Source of the DNA: an uncultured Pseudomonadota bacterium
GTDB taxonomy: Bacteria; Pseudomonadota; Gammaproteobacteria; Steroidobacterales; Steroidobacteraceae
Direction of reading: 5' to 3'
DNA: 63,979 nt
Assembly: GCA_902826635.1 (NCBI GenBank)
Contig: CADEFQ010000016.1
Coordinates: 1-63,979 of the forward strand
Shown: in pieces, positions 1-8,539 of the stretch
Layout: every line of letters starts with the position of its first letter
Numbering within the stretch: position 1 is the first letter of the stretch
Notes under the pieces: model-generated
Database searches by the model: none
Seen by the model: the letters and a program-made list of their open reading frames with translations, nothing else
What the model was told of the DNA's origin: nothing
Made by a program: the position numbers and the translations under genes

Positions 1-1271
1 ACCTCGCGCCGCTGCACCGTGCCCTTGCTCGCCAGCGAAAAGCGCGGCTCGACCGCGCCGCGCATGCCTGACACAAGTTCGGCCGCATAGCGCCCGACCG
101 CGGGACCATGCTTGAAACCGTGGCCCGACCCACCGCCGACCAGCCACACGTTTGCGAAGGCGGGGTGGCGGTCGATCAGGAAATCGCCGTTCGCGCTGTT
201 CTCGTACTGGCACACCCGCGTCTCGATCAGCGCCTCCCGCGCCAGCGTCGGGAAGCGGCGCGCGAGATAGCGGCGCACGTCCGCCTCGCCTTCGCGGCTC
301 GCGCGCCGGTCGCCGATGTCGGGGTCGAACGCCGGGCCATGCGTGTCGTTCGCGATCTTGAAGCCGCGGCTTTCGAGGTCGGGCATGCCGTAGTAGATGT
401 CGCCCGCCGTGAACTCCGCCCAGCCCGGCAAGCGCGCCGGCAGGAATCGGTCATCGCCCCATGGCGTCGCGAAAAAATAGACCTCTTGCCGGGTCGGAAA
501 AATGCGCCCGCCGAGTAGATCGGGGAACAGCTTCGGCAGCCAGGGGCCGCATGCGAACACGAACTGGCGCGCGGCGACGTCCTCGCCGCCACTCGTGCGC
601 ACGGCCGCAAGCATCGCGCCCTCGCCGGCCGCCCGCTCCGGCGACAGCACCGCCCCCACCCGATATTCGCCGCCCGCCGCGACGAACTCGGCCACGAGCG
701 TCTGCACGGCGCGGCGCGCCATCAGCACGCCGTAGTCGGGCTCGTGGAGCCCGAACTCAACGCCGTCCCAGGCCATCTGCGGCCAGCGTCGTGCGAGCTC
801 GCCACGGTTCAGTACTTCGAGTGGCAAGCCGAGTTCGCGATGGATCGCGATGCTCTCCGTCGCGAAGGGTTCCTGCCGCGAGAAGTACATCAGGATGCCC
901 GAAGAATGCAGGATCGGCGTGCCGGCGCGCGCCGACAGCCAGCGCCAATCGACGAGCGATTCGGCGGCCATGCGCGTATAGACCGCGTCGGCGCCGTAAA
1001 TCGTGCGCGTGAGTCGGGATTCGCCGCCGGAGGAGGCCCGGTTGTTCGCCGCGCCGCTTGCATCGAGCAGCAACACCCGCTGTTGCCGGCGCAGCAACTG
1101 CCACGCCGTCCAGGCGCCGAACACGCCTGCGCCGACGACGACTGCGTCGTAGCGTGGCGCCGGCCGAGGTGCCGTAGCGCGGCCTTCGGCAGCGACCGCG
1201 AGCGCCGTGGAGGCGCCCGCCAGACCGGCCAGGGCCTCGCGGCGGGAGAGCGTGTGGGCCGCGCGCTGCAT
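1..1271 (-). CDS. FAD-dependent oxidoreductase of the sarcosine oxidase (MSOX/DAO) family, Tat-exported, C-terminus cut by window edge
   Basis: The gene starts at ATG 1269-1271 on the minus strand and stays open to the left edge, giving about 423 visible residues, so only a short tail is missing. The N-terminus has a twin-arginine pattern (SRREALAG, residues 9-16) and an Ala-rich hydrophobic stretch, so export as a folded flavoprotein is likely. The dinucleotide motif GAGVFG lies at residues 47-52. A GESRLTR segment and a Cys in VCQYENSANGDFLIDRHP match the positions of the FAD-contacting loop and the covalent-FAD cysteine of monomeric sarcosine oxidase, followed by GHGFKHGPAVG near the C-terminus. 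The substrate is probably an N-methylated or other secondary amine, but this is inferred from the family only. It is divergent from a TonB receptor gene. Confidence 0.85.
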   Translation of the reverse strand, partial: MQRAAHTLSRREALAGLAGASTALAVAAEGRATAPRPAPRYDAVVVGAGVFGAWTAWQLLRRQQRVLLLDASGAANNRASSGGESRLTRTIYGADAVYTRMAAESLVDWRWLSARAGTPILHSSGILMYFSRQEPFATESIAIHRELGLPLEVLNRGELARRWPQMAWDGVEFGLHEPDYGVLMARRAVQTLVAEFVAAGGEYRVGAVLSPERAAGEGAMLAAVRTSGGEDVAARQFVFACGPWLPKLFPDLLGGRIFPTRQEVYFFATPWGDDRFLPARLPGWAEFTAGDIYYGMPDLESRGFKIANDTHGPAFDPDIGDRRASREGEADVRRYLARRFPTLAREALIETRVCQYENSANGDFLIDRHPAFANVWLVGGGSGHGFKHGPAVGRYAAELVSGMRGAVEPRFSLASKGTVQRRE

Positions 1272-1334
1272 CGTTGCGGGACTTCCAAAAACCTGAGTAT
1301 AGGCGCAGAATTTCGCGACGCGAAAGTACAACAA

Positions 1335-1355
1335 GCGGGTTGCCCCGCGACCCGC
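1335..1355 (+). promoter_or_regulatory. Hairpin in the leader of the TonB receptor gene
   Basis: GCGGGT (1335-1340) and ACCCGC (1350-1355) form a six-pair stem with a nine-base loop. The stem ends six bases before the GGGAG ribosome binding site (1361-1365) of the receptor gene. It may stabilise or gate the leader. No function is shown by sequence alone. Confidence 0.3.
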
Positions 1356-1371
1356 TCACAGGGAGTGAATC

Positions 1372-3774
1372 ATGCGGACGCGATCGATTTCTGCCATCGC
1401 TTCATTGGCCGTATTGCTGCCGGCCACCCTCTTGGCCCAGGAACCTCCCGCGCGCACGAACGTGCTCGAGGAGGTCGTCGTTACGGCGCAAAAGCGCTCG
1501 GAATCCACGCAGGACGTCCCCTTCTCGGTCGCCGCGATGACGGATGAAAGTATCCGGCGTTCGGGCGCGAACAACATCGTCGAGCTCGCGCGCAATGTCT
1601 CGGGCCTCACGATCACCGACCTCGGGCCCGGCCAAAGCCAGGTCGCGATCCGCGGCATCAGCGCGGGCCAGGTCGTGCGCGACCAGGCGGGTGTGAAGGA
1701 ATCGGTCGGCATCTACCTTGATGAGTCGCCGATCTCGGTCGCCCTCTTCACCCCCGACCTCGACCTCTACGACCTCGAACGCCTCGAAGTATTGCGCGGC
1801 CCGCAGGGCACGCTCTTCGGCGCGGGCTCCTCCTCGGGCACCGTGCGCTACATCACCGCGCAGCCGAAGCTCGACAAGTTCGAAGGTTCGGTGCAGGTGA
1901 GCGGTCAGGAAGGCACCGACAGCGAGTTCGGCGGCTCGGTGAAAGGCGCCGTCAACCTGCCGTTCAGCGACAAGGCGGCGTTGCGCGTCGTCGGCTACTA
2001 CAACGACATGGCCGGCTTCATCGATTCGGTCTATCCGGGTCGCGGCAAGCGGGAGGACGTCAACAGCGGCACCAAGTCGGGCGCGCGTGTCGCGCTGCTC
2101 ATCCAGCCGAATGAAAACCTGTCGATCACGCCGCGCGTGATCTACCAGAAGCTCGAGACCGACGGCTTTCCGCGCATCGATGTCTACAGCATCCTCGGCA
2201 ACCCGTTCACGACCACCGAGCCGCGGGTGACCCCGGGCGAGCGCGGGCAGGTGACGCAGCTGCAGGAAGGCATCGACGACGACTTCACGCTGGCCGACCT
2301 CAAGATCGACTACAACTTCGGCCCCGTGACCCTCACGTCGGTCAGTTCGTACACCGATCGCGATGTCGTCGTCACCCGCGACGCCAGCCAGCTGACCGGC
2401 AGCGTCACGTACGACCTGACCTTCGGTCACCCGACCGGGTACTTCCCCGCCGAAGTGCGGCTCAACTCGCCGCTGATCGATTCGACGACGCTCGAAGCCT
2501 TCAGCCAGGAACTGCGGCTCGCCTCGAACGGCGACGGGCAGTTCAGGTGGCTGGTGGGCGGCTTCTACCAGCAGGTCGATCGCACTTACGGCCAGGACCT
2601 GCCGACACCCGGCTACGACGCGATCCTGCAGCGGCGGTTCGGCGCCACGAGCGCGACCTTCAACGCCCCGCCCAACACGCCCTACTTCTCGCACCTGACC
2701 TACGACTTCCAGCAGTTCGCGCTCTTCGGCGAAGGCACCTGGAACTTCAGCGATCAGTGGAGCCTCACCGGTGGCCTGCGCTACTACGACTTCGAGGAGG
2801 ACCGCCTGCTCACCTTTGCCGGTGTGTTCGCGGACGTCGGGTACCAGAACCAGCCGGGCTCCACGAGTTCGGACGGTTTCTCGCCGCGCGCGATCCTCGC
2901 GTTCCGGCCGACCGAGGACCTGATGCTCACGGCGCAGGTGTCACGGGGCTTCCGCCTCGGTGGCATCAACGATCCGCTCAACGTCACGCTGTGCCAGGGC
3001 AACGACATCAACACCTACGGCGGTCACCCGAACTGGAACGACGAGAAGACGCAGAACTTCGAGCTCGGCCTGAAATCGACGCTCGCGGGCGGCAAGGTGC
3101 AGTTCAACGCCGCGGCGTTCTACACCGACATCGATGGCCTGCAGGTGATCGCCGACGCCGGCTCCTGCTCCTCGCGCATCATCCTGAATGCCGAGGCGCG
3201 TTCGGTTGGTGGCGAAGTGGAACTGTTCGCGCGCCCGAACGAGAACTGGGACTTCGGCATTTCCGCGACCTACAACAATGCGGAGATCACCAAGTCGCAG
3301 CTCGCGGGCGGCAGCCCGATCGCGGGCATCCGCAAGGGCAACCGCCTTCCGACGGCGCCCGAGTTCCAGGCGGCCGCGAGCGCCACCTACTCGTGGACCT
3401 GGTCGAACTCGCTCGAGAGCTACCTGAGCTTCACGTTCCAGCACGTGGGTTCGTCGTACACGCAGCTCGCGGACCAGGAGCCCAACTTCGGCCTGATCGC
3501 GACCGGTGGCCCGCCGGGCTCGGCACGCTTCATTCCGTTCGGCAACCCGACGATCAACTCGTTCGCGTTCCAGGCCGAGCTGCCTTCGTACGAGCTCGGC
3601 AACCTGCGCTTCGGGTTGCGCAGCGGCCGCTGGGAAGCCGCGGCGTTCGTCAACAACCTGTGGGATGAGCGGGCGCTGCTGTCGATCGACCGCGAGCGCG
3701 GGCGCAGCGCGCGCGTGGGCTACCTGACGAACGTGCCGCGCACGTACGGCGTGAGCCTCAACATCAACTTCTGA
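1372..3774 (+). CDS. TonB-dependent outer membrane receptor
   Basis: This 800-aa protein has a signal peptide (MRTRSISAIASLAVLLPATLLAQ) followed by a TonB-box-like LEEVVVTAQKR (about residues 31-41). The plug domain follows, with SQVAIRGISAG, and then a long beta-barrel domain ending in NINF with a terminal aromatic residue as expected for BAM-dependent insertion. It should import a ligand too large for porins, using energy from TonB/ExbBD. Nothing in the sequence fixes the ligand: receptors with this N-terminal signature are expanded in sphingomonads and steroid- or plant-polymer-degrading gammaproteobacteria. The start is set by GGGAG seven bases before the ATG. It is divergent from the sarcosine-oxidase-like gene and convergent with the Mla-like operon, 21 bp away. 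Confidence 0.93.
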   Translation: MRTRSISAIASLAVLLPATLLAQEPPARTNVLEEVVVTAQKRSESTQDVPFSVAAMTDESIRRSGANNIVELARNVSGLTITDLGPGQSQVAIRGISAGQVVRDQAGVKESVGIYLDESPISVALFTPDLDLYDLERLEVLRGPQGTLFGAGSSSGTVRYITAQPKLDKFEGSVQVSGQEGTDSEFGGSVKGAVNLPFSDKAALRVVGYYNDMAGFIDSVYPGRGKREDVNSGTKSGARVALLIQPNENLSITPRVIYQKLETDGFPRIDVYSILGNPFTTTEPRVTPGERGQVTQLQEGIDDDFTLADLKIDYNFGPVTLTSVSSYTDRDVVVTRDASQLTGSVTYDLTFGHPTGYFPAEVRLNSPLIDSTTLEAFSQELRLASNGDGQFRWLVGGFYQQVDRTYGQDLPTPGYDAILQRRFGATSATFNAPPNTPYFSHLTYDFQQFALFGEGTWNFSDQWSLTGGLRYYDFEEDRLLTFAGVFADVGYQNQPGSTSSDGFSPRAILAFRPTEDLMLTAQVSRGFRLGGINDPLNVTLCQGNDINTYGGHPNWNDEKTQNFELGLKSTLAGGKVQFNAAAFYTDIDGLQVIADAGSCSSRIILNAEARSVGGEVELFARPNENWDFGISATYNNAEITKSQLAGGSPIAGIRKGNRLPTAPEFQAAASATYSWTWSNSLESYLSFTFQHVGSSYTQLADQEPNFGLIATGGPPGSARFIPFGNPTINSFAFQAELPSYELGNLRFGLRSGRWEAAAFVNNLWDERALLSIDRERGRSARVGYLTNVPRTYGVSLNINF

Positions 3775-3795
3775 TGCCCGGGCTGGCGGCGGCGG

Positions 3796-4434
3796 CTACT
3801 TTGCCGCCGCCGCCAGCGACGTCGAGACCGTGCCGAGCGCCTGCTGCAGCGCCAACTCGTAAGCCGCCACCACCTCGCCCATGCGGTTGGCCGCCGCCGG
3901 CGCCTGCCCTTCGGCCGTAAACGCGGCGATCACGCTGCGATCGAGCCGCCGCCCGAGCGTGCAGTCGAGCACCACGCGCGCCACCGGCGCTTCGGCCCCG
4001 GCCGTGTATTCCGCGACGAAATTGCGCACCGAAATCTGCAGGAAGTAGTCCGAGCGCATCGGCGTGCCTTCGCCGTACACCGCGTCGAACAGGGGCGCGC
4101 GCCGCAAACTCTCGATCGCGAGCGCCTCGATCATCTCGGGGATCGACGCAGCCCAGTGCCCGGTCGCGTAGAAATCGAGCTCGCGATCGTCGCGCAACAG
4201 CAGGATGCGGTCGGTATCGAAGCCCGGCCCGGGACGGGGCGCCGGGATGCGCAGCGCGCCCGCGTAGGCGGGCTTGGTGAGCGGCGCGGCATCCGCCGCC
4301 GCCGTGGCGGCCGGCGCCGCACGCAGCACATAGGCGCGCGACACCGGGGACTTCGAGGTGAACGTGCCGCTGCAGCCCGCAAGGAGCGCCAGTGCACAGG
4401 CGAGAGGCGCCGGATGTCGGAGGGCTCGGATCAC
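3796..4434 (-). CDS. ABC-type transport auxiliary lipoprotein (PqiC/YmbA-like)
   Basis: A 212-aa lipoprotein whose signal peptide ends in the lipobox LLAGC (Cys about residue 21), so it should be anchored in a membrane on the periplasmic side, probably the outer membrane. The body carries the features of the auxiliary lipoprotein family that accompanies MCE transporters: a YVLRA segment near the start, IPAPRPGPGFDTDRILL and LQISVRNFVAEY. It is the last gene of the four-gene lipid transport operon. The GTG start (4432-4434) overlaps the TGA of the MCE gene by four bases, implying translational coupling. Its likely job is to receive or hand over lipid at the outer membrane end of the MCE bridge. 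Confidence 0.85.
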   Translation of the reverse strand: MIRALRHPAPLACALALLAGCSGTFTSKSPVSRAYVLRAAPAATAAADAAPLTKPAYAGALRIPAPRPGPGFDTDRILLLRDDRELDFYATGHWAASIPEMIEALAIESLRRAPLFDAVYGEGTPMRSDYFLQISVRNFVAEYTAGAEAPVARVVLDCTLGRRLDRSVIAAFTAEGQAPAAANRMGEVVAAYELALQQALGTVSTSLAAAAK

Positions 4435-5366
4435 CGCGGTATCTCCACGCCGAAGTAGTTCGATTCGTAGACGAGCTGGCCCGGGTCTTCACGCAGCTCG
4501 CGAGAGAGGTCGCGGAACTCGACGGCCGCCGAGCGTGCATCCTGCAACAGGCGCTCGATCTCGGGCAGGCCGTCGCGCGCAAAACCGCGCAACTCACGCT
4601 CGTTTTCCGTGACGAAGCGGTCGAGCCCGGCGGAAGCGCTCGCGAGGTTCGCCGCCGCGACGCGCATCTTGGCGAGTGCCTCGCTGACATCGGGACCCGA
4701 GTGTTCCGCCAAGGCTCGCAGCGACACCATCGTCGCCCCGAAATCCTTCGCCGAAGCGCGCAGGTCCGCGACCACCGCCTCGGCGTTCTGCATCGTGCCC
4801 GGCAGGTGCGCCGCCGCGCCTTCGAGCGACTGCAGCGTCTTCGTGAGCGAAGCGATGTTCGAATCCGACAGGATCGTGTTGACGCGATTCAGCGTCTCGT
4901 TCGCCTTCGCGACCACCTCCGGGAGCGAGGCGAGGAACAGGTCGAAGTTCGAGCGCGCGGAGGCAATGACCGGATAGCGCTCGCTCGGCGCCGGCTCGGT
5001 GGTCGCGAGATTGCCGCGGTTCTCGATGAGATCGATGTAGAGGAGCCCCGTGACCCCCTGCAGCGAAAGCTGCGCGATGGTGCGTTCGGAAATCGGGGCA
5101 TCGGAATCGATGTCGGCGATCACCTGCACGCGCGCGCTCGAGCGCCGGTCGACGCGCAGCGTCACGACGCGACCGACGTCGACGCCGAGGTAGCGCACCG
5201 GCGAGCCGCGCGTGAGGCCACTCACGCTGCCGTCGAAGTAGATCTCGTAGCGCGTGTAGTCGCGCCGATCGGCACTGTCGGAATACCAGTAGACGAACAG
5301 CACCCCCATCGCGATGACGAGCAGCACGAAGGCGCCGACGGCCGCGTAGTTCGCCTCACGTTCCAT
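4431..5366 (-). CDS. MlaD-family MCE domain protein
   Basis: A 311-aa protein starting at ATG 5364-5366; the run GGGGGCAGG just upstream is a good ribosome binding site, better than the longer in-frame extension. Residues about 7-27 (YAAVGAFVLLVIAMGVLFVYW) are one transmembrane helix. The MCE domain follows (about 35-125), with SPVRYLGVDVGRV and GVTGLLYIDL, which are hallmark strands of MlaD/PqiB-type proteins. The rest is a long Ala/Leu-rich helical region likely to form the hexameric lipid tunnel. It overlaps the ATPase gene by 11 bases. Its role is to carry phospholipid or an imported lipid across the periplasm; direction cannot be told from sequence. Confidence 0.9.
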   Translation of the reverse strand: MEREANYAAVGAFVLLVIAMGVLFVYWYSDSADRRDYTRYEIYFDGSVSGLTRGSPVRYLGVDVGRVVTLRVDRRSSARVQVIADIDSDAPISERTIAQLSLQGVTGLLYIDLIENRGNLATTEPAPSERYPVIASARSNFDLFLASLPEVVAKANETLNRVNTILSDSNIASLTKTLQSLEGAAAHLPGTMQNAEAVVADLRASAKDFGATMVSLRALAEHSGPDVSEALAKMRVAAANLASASAGLDRFVTENERELRGFARDGLPEIERLLQDARSAAVEFRDLSRELREDPGQLVYESNYFGVEIPR

Positions 5367-6120
5367 GCCTGCCCCCGAAACGCAGCGCACGCTCGCCGTG
5401 GAAGTATTCGCGGATCCACGGGTGCGGGTGGTCCACGATTTCCTCTACGGTGCCGCTCACCATGTGCCGGTCGACGATCACGCCGACACGATTGCAGGTT
5501 CGGAAGATCGTGTCCAGATCGTGGGTGATCATCACCACCGTGAGCGCGAGGTCCTTCTGCAGCGCCATCACGAGCTCGTCGAAGGCCGCGGCGCTGATCG
5601 GATCGAGGCCCGCGGTCGGCTCGTCGAGGAAAAGCAGGCGTGGGTCGAGCGACAGCGCCCGGGCAAGCGCGGCGCGTTTGACCATGCCACCGGAGAGCTG
5701 CGAGGGGAATTTGCCCGCCGCGTCCGCCGGCAGGCCGACGATATGCAGCTTCAGCCGCGCAAGCGCGTCGAGCGCGTCGGGCGGCAGCGCGAGGTGCTCG
5801 ATCATCGGCAGCTGGATGTTCTGCAGCACGGTGAGCGAACTGTAGAGCGCGCCCTGCTGGAAGGTCACGCCATAGCCCGCCTTGGCCGTGCGCAGTTCGT
5901 CCCACGACAGGTGCGTGATGTCGCGCCCCTCGAGCTTCACCTCGCCCGCCTGCGGCCGCTGCAGCCCGAGGATCGTGCGCAGCAGCACCGACTTGCCGGA
6001 ACCCGAACCGCCGACGATGCCGAACACCTCGCCGTCGTACGCGACCATGTCGAGTCCATCGTGCACGACCTGCGCGCCGAAGCGGTTGACGACCCCGCGT
6101 ACTTCGACCATCGCGTGCAT
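5356..6120 (-). CDS. ABC transporter ATP-binding protein of an Mla-like lipid transporter (MlaF family)
   Basis: A 254-aa cytoplasmic ATPase with Walker A GGSGSGKS (residues 37-44), Q-loop FQQG (87-90), signature LSGGM (142-146), Walker B LLFLDEPT (162-169) and the switch histidine in ITHD. The LSGGM variant is typical of the MlaF/Ttg2A group. It powers the permease encoded just upstream. ATG 6118-6120 overlaps the permease TGA by one base. A second in-frame ATG lies three codons downstream (6111). The last residues run into the MCE gene, which begins 11 bases before this stop. Confidence 0.92.
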   Translation of the reverse strand: MHAMVEVRGVVNRFGAQVVHDGLDMVAYDGEVFGIVGGSGSGKSVLLRTILGLQRPQAGEVKLEGRDITHLSWDELRTAKAGYGVTFQQGALYSSLTVLQNIQLPMIEHLALPPDALDALARLKLHIVGLPADAAGKFPSQLSGGMVKRAALARALSLDPRLLFLDEPTAGLDPISAAAFDELVMALQKDLALTVVMITHDLDTIFRTCNRVGVIVDRHMVSGTVEEIVDHPHPWIREYFHGERALRFGGRHGT

Positions 6121-7241
6121 CAGAAATCGATCTCCATGAAGAGCATCGCGAACAGCGCGTCGGCGAGGATCACGAGGAAAATCGCCTGCACTACCGCGAC
6201 GGTGGTGAGACGGCCCAGCTCCCGTGACGAGCCGCGCACCTGCAGGCCGCGAAAAGTCCCCGCGGTGGCGATCAGCACCGCGAACACCGGCGCCTTCACG
6301 AGTCCCGCCCAGAACGTGGTCGCGGAAATCGCGTCCTCGACGCGCGTGAAGTACTGGATGATCGGCATGTCGAGCAGCCACTTGCAGAGCAGCGCGCCGC
6401 CCGCGAGCCCGACGCCATCGGCGATCACCGTGAGCAGCGGCAGCGCGATCATGAGGCCGAGGATCCGCGGCAGCACCAGCACTTCGACCGGCTCGACGCC
6501 GGTCGCGGTGAGCGCATCGACCTCTTCGTTGAGTTTCATCGCGCCGATCTCCGCCGCGAACGCGCTGCCCGAGCGGCCCGCGACGATGATCGCGGTCAGG
6601 AGCACGCCGAGTTCGCGCAGCACGCCGACCGTGACGAGATCGACCACATAGACTTCCGCGCCGAAATTGCGCAGCTGCTGCGCGCTCATGTAGGCGATGA
6701 TCACGCTGATCAGGAACGCGATCAGCGAGACGATCGGGATCGCGGTGATGCCGGTGTCGTACACGTGGCGCGCCACCGAGGTCACGCGCAGTCGGCGCAG
6801 GCTCGTGCCGGCGCGTCCGGCCTGCAGCGTGACCCGGCCCAGGAAATCGAGGCCTTCGCGCAGCCCGCGCCATTGCCCGACCGCGGTGCGCCCGACGACC
6901 TCGACGGGCGAGTCTTCCTCCTTGTGCTTCTCCTTCGCGTCGCGGGCCGCCGCCTCTTCCACGCGGGTCCGCTCGATCAGCGCGAGCTGCGCCGGCGCCT
7001 CGCCGATGAAGCTCACGCGGCGCCCGCCTGCCGCCGCGACGCCATCGAGGAACTCGCGCAGCAGCCAGGCGCCCGAAAGGTCGAGCCGCGCGGCGCCCCC
7101 GGCATCGATCGCAATCTCCCGCACGCGTTCGAGCGGCAACGCCGCAAGCTCCGAGCGGATCGCGGACAGTTCGCGCGCCCGCCAATCGCCAAGGAGCCGC
7201 AGGGTCAGGCGTCCGTCAACATGCTCGGCGGACAGGTGCAT
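6120..7241 (-). CDS. MlaE-family lipid ABC transporter permease with fused N-terminal STAS-like domain
   Basis: A 373-aa inner membrane protein. Residues about 1-100 (MHLSAEHVDGRLTLRLLGDW, then LDLSGAWLLREFLDGVAAAGG) look like a STAS domain, the same fold as MlaB. The rest is an MlaE permease domain with several membrane helices and the family signatures RHVYDTGI, SLIAFLISVIIAY, GRSGSAFAAEIGAM and FAVLIATAGTFRG. The fusion would make a separate MlaB unnecessary. It is the first gene of the operon permease-ATPase-MCE-lipoprotein. No MlaC-type periplasmic carrier is encoded nearby, so the system is closer to MCE bridge systems with a PqiC-type lipoprotein than to canonical E. coli Mla. Confidence 0.9.
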   Translation of the reverse strand: MHLSAEHVDGRLTLRLLGDWRARELSAIRSELAALPLERVREIAIDAGGAARLDLSGAWLLREFLDGVAAAGGRRVSFIGEAPAQLALIERTRVEEAAARDAKEKHKEEDSPVEVVGRTAVGQWRGLREGLDFLGRVTLQAGRAGTSLRRLRVTSVARHVYDTGITAIPIVSLIAFLISVIIAYMSAQQLRNFGAEVYVVDLVTVGVLRELGVLLTAIIVAGRSGSAFAAEIGAMKLNEEVDALTATGVEPVEVLVLPRILGLMIALPLLTVIADGVGLAGGALLCKWLLDMPIIQYFTRVEDAISATTFWAGLVKAPVFAVLIATAGTFRGLQVRGSSRELGRLTTVAVVQAIFLVILADALFAMLFMEIDF

Positions 7242-7290
7242 CCGAAAAGTCTAACCGGCAAACTGCCTGCATGACGACCGGAATCCGCCC

Positions 7291-8493
7291 CTGACCTCGC
7301 TCGGCACCCCTTTGTCGCCCTCCGGCACGCGCCTGCTGCTGCTCGGCGCCGGCGAGCTCGGCAAGGAAGTCACGATCGAGGCGCAGCGACTCGGCCTCGA
7401 AGTGATCGCGGTCGACCGCTACGCCGGCGCGCCCGCGATGCAGGTCGCGCATCGCCACCATGTGATCGACATGCTCGATTCCGGGCAGTTGCGCGCGGTG
7501 ATCGAGCGCGAGCGGCCGGCGTATGTCGTGCCCGAGATCGAGGCGATCGCAACAGCCGAACTGGTGCAGCTCGAGGTGGACGGAGTCACGGTGATCCCGA
7601 CCGCGCGCGCCGCCCACCTCACGATGAATCGCGAGGGCATCCGGCGGCTCGCAGCGCAGGAGCTGGGACTGGCCACCTCCACCTATCGTTTTGCGGATAC
7701 GGCGGACGACTACCGCGCGGCCGTCGCAGCGATCGGCCTGCCGTGTGTCGTGAAACCGGTGATGTCGAGTTCCGGCAAAGGCCAGAGCCTCGTGCGCACG
7801 CGCGACGACATCGAGGCCGCCTGGGACTACGCACAATCGGGCGGCCGCGCGGGCGCGGGCCGCGTGATCGTCGAGGGCTACATCGCCTTCGAATACGAAA
7901 TCACGCTGCTCACGATCCGCCACGCCGGCGGCACCGCGTTCTGCGCACCGATCGGGCACCTGCAGGTGGACGGCGACTATCGCGAGTCCTGGCAGCCGCA
8001 CTCGATGAGTGCGCGGGCGCTCGAGCGCGCACAGCAGGTCGCGCGCACGGTGACCGATGCGCTCGGCGGGCGCGGCATCTTCGGCGTGGAGCTGTTCGTG
8101 CGGGGCGACGAAGTATGGTTCAGCGAAGTCTCACCGCGCCCGCACGATACCGGCATGGTGACGATGATCTCGCAGGACCTGTCGCAGTTCGCGCTGCACG
8201 TGCGCGCGATCCTCGGCCTGCCGATCCCGAACATTGCCCAACACGGGCCGTCGGCGTCGTGCGCGATCCTGATCGAGGGTGACAGCCAGGATATCCGCTA
8301 CACCGGCATCGAGGCGGCGCTCGCGGAGCCCGACACGGCGCTGCGTCTTTTCGGCAAACCCGAAGTGCACGGCCACCGCCGCATGGGCGTCGCGCTCGCG
8401 CGCGGCGCGTCGATCGCGGTGGCGCGGGAGAAGGCGCGGAAGGCGGCGGCCCTCATCGTGGCAGGTGCGCAGACCCGGCCCAGCGCCGGCTGA
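7291..8493 (+). CDS. purT: Formate-dependent phosphoribosylglycinamide formyltransferase PurT
   Basis: PurT uses formate and ATP to formylate GAR in purine synthesis, the folate-independent alternative to PurN. The protein aligns end to end with the family: [13 protein letters not shown] at the nucleotide-fold start, [19 protein letters not shown], the ATP-grasp core ([39 protein letters not shown]) and the C-terminal [17 protein letters not shown] place the start at CTG 7291, because the residues read from it ([13 protein letters not shown]) match the E. coli PurT N-terminus (MTLLGTALRPAATR as I recall it). GGA sits eight bases upstream and no ATG, GTG or TTG is available in frame between the stop at 7252 and 7312. 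The fallback start is TTG 7312, which would cut off seven conserved residues. Confidence 0.95.
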   Translation: MTSLGTPLSPSGTRLLLLGAGELGKEVTIEAQRLGLEVIAVDRYAGAPAMQVAHRHHVIDMLDSGQLRAVIERERPAYVVPEIEAIATAELVQLEVDGVTVIPTARAAHLTMNREGIRRLAAQELGLATSTYRFADTADDYRAAVAAIGLPCVVKPVMSSSGKGQSLVRTRDDIEAAWDYAQSGGRAGAGRVIVEGYIAFEYEITLLTIRHAGGTAFCAPIGHLQVDGDYRESWQPHSMSARALERAQQVARTVTDALGGRGIFGVELFVRGDEVWFSEVSPRPHDTGMVTMISQDLSQFALHVRAILGLPIPNIAQHGPSASCAILIEGDSQDIRYTGIEAALAEPDTALRLFGKPEVHGHRRMGVALARGASIAVAREKARKAAALIVAGAQTRPSAG

Positions 8494-8513
8494 CTGCGCT
8501 TTTGGTTGGGCCT

Positions 8514-8532
8514 CGCCCGGCGATCCCGGGCG
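8514..8532. terminator. Hairpin between convergent purT and ABC permease genes
   Basis: CGCCCGG (8514-8520) and CCGGGCG (8526-8532) make a perfect seven-pair stem around a five-base loop in the 46-bp convergent gap. There is no following T-run on either strand, so if it terminates transcription it is a weak or Rho-assisted site. Confidence 0.4.
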
Positions 8533-8539
8533 CCGTGGG

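Noticed and set aside
1402-2694. A 430-aa minus-strand frame opposite the first TonB receptor
   Set aside because: No recognisable domain, Arg/Ala/Val/Asp mirror composition, and the receptor frame is certain.
5356-7185. A 609-aa open frame spanning the ATPase and running antisense-like through the permease gene
   Set aside because: Only the last 254 residues are an ATPase; the front is the permease gene read in another frame. The real start is ATG 6118-6120.
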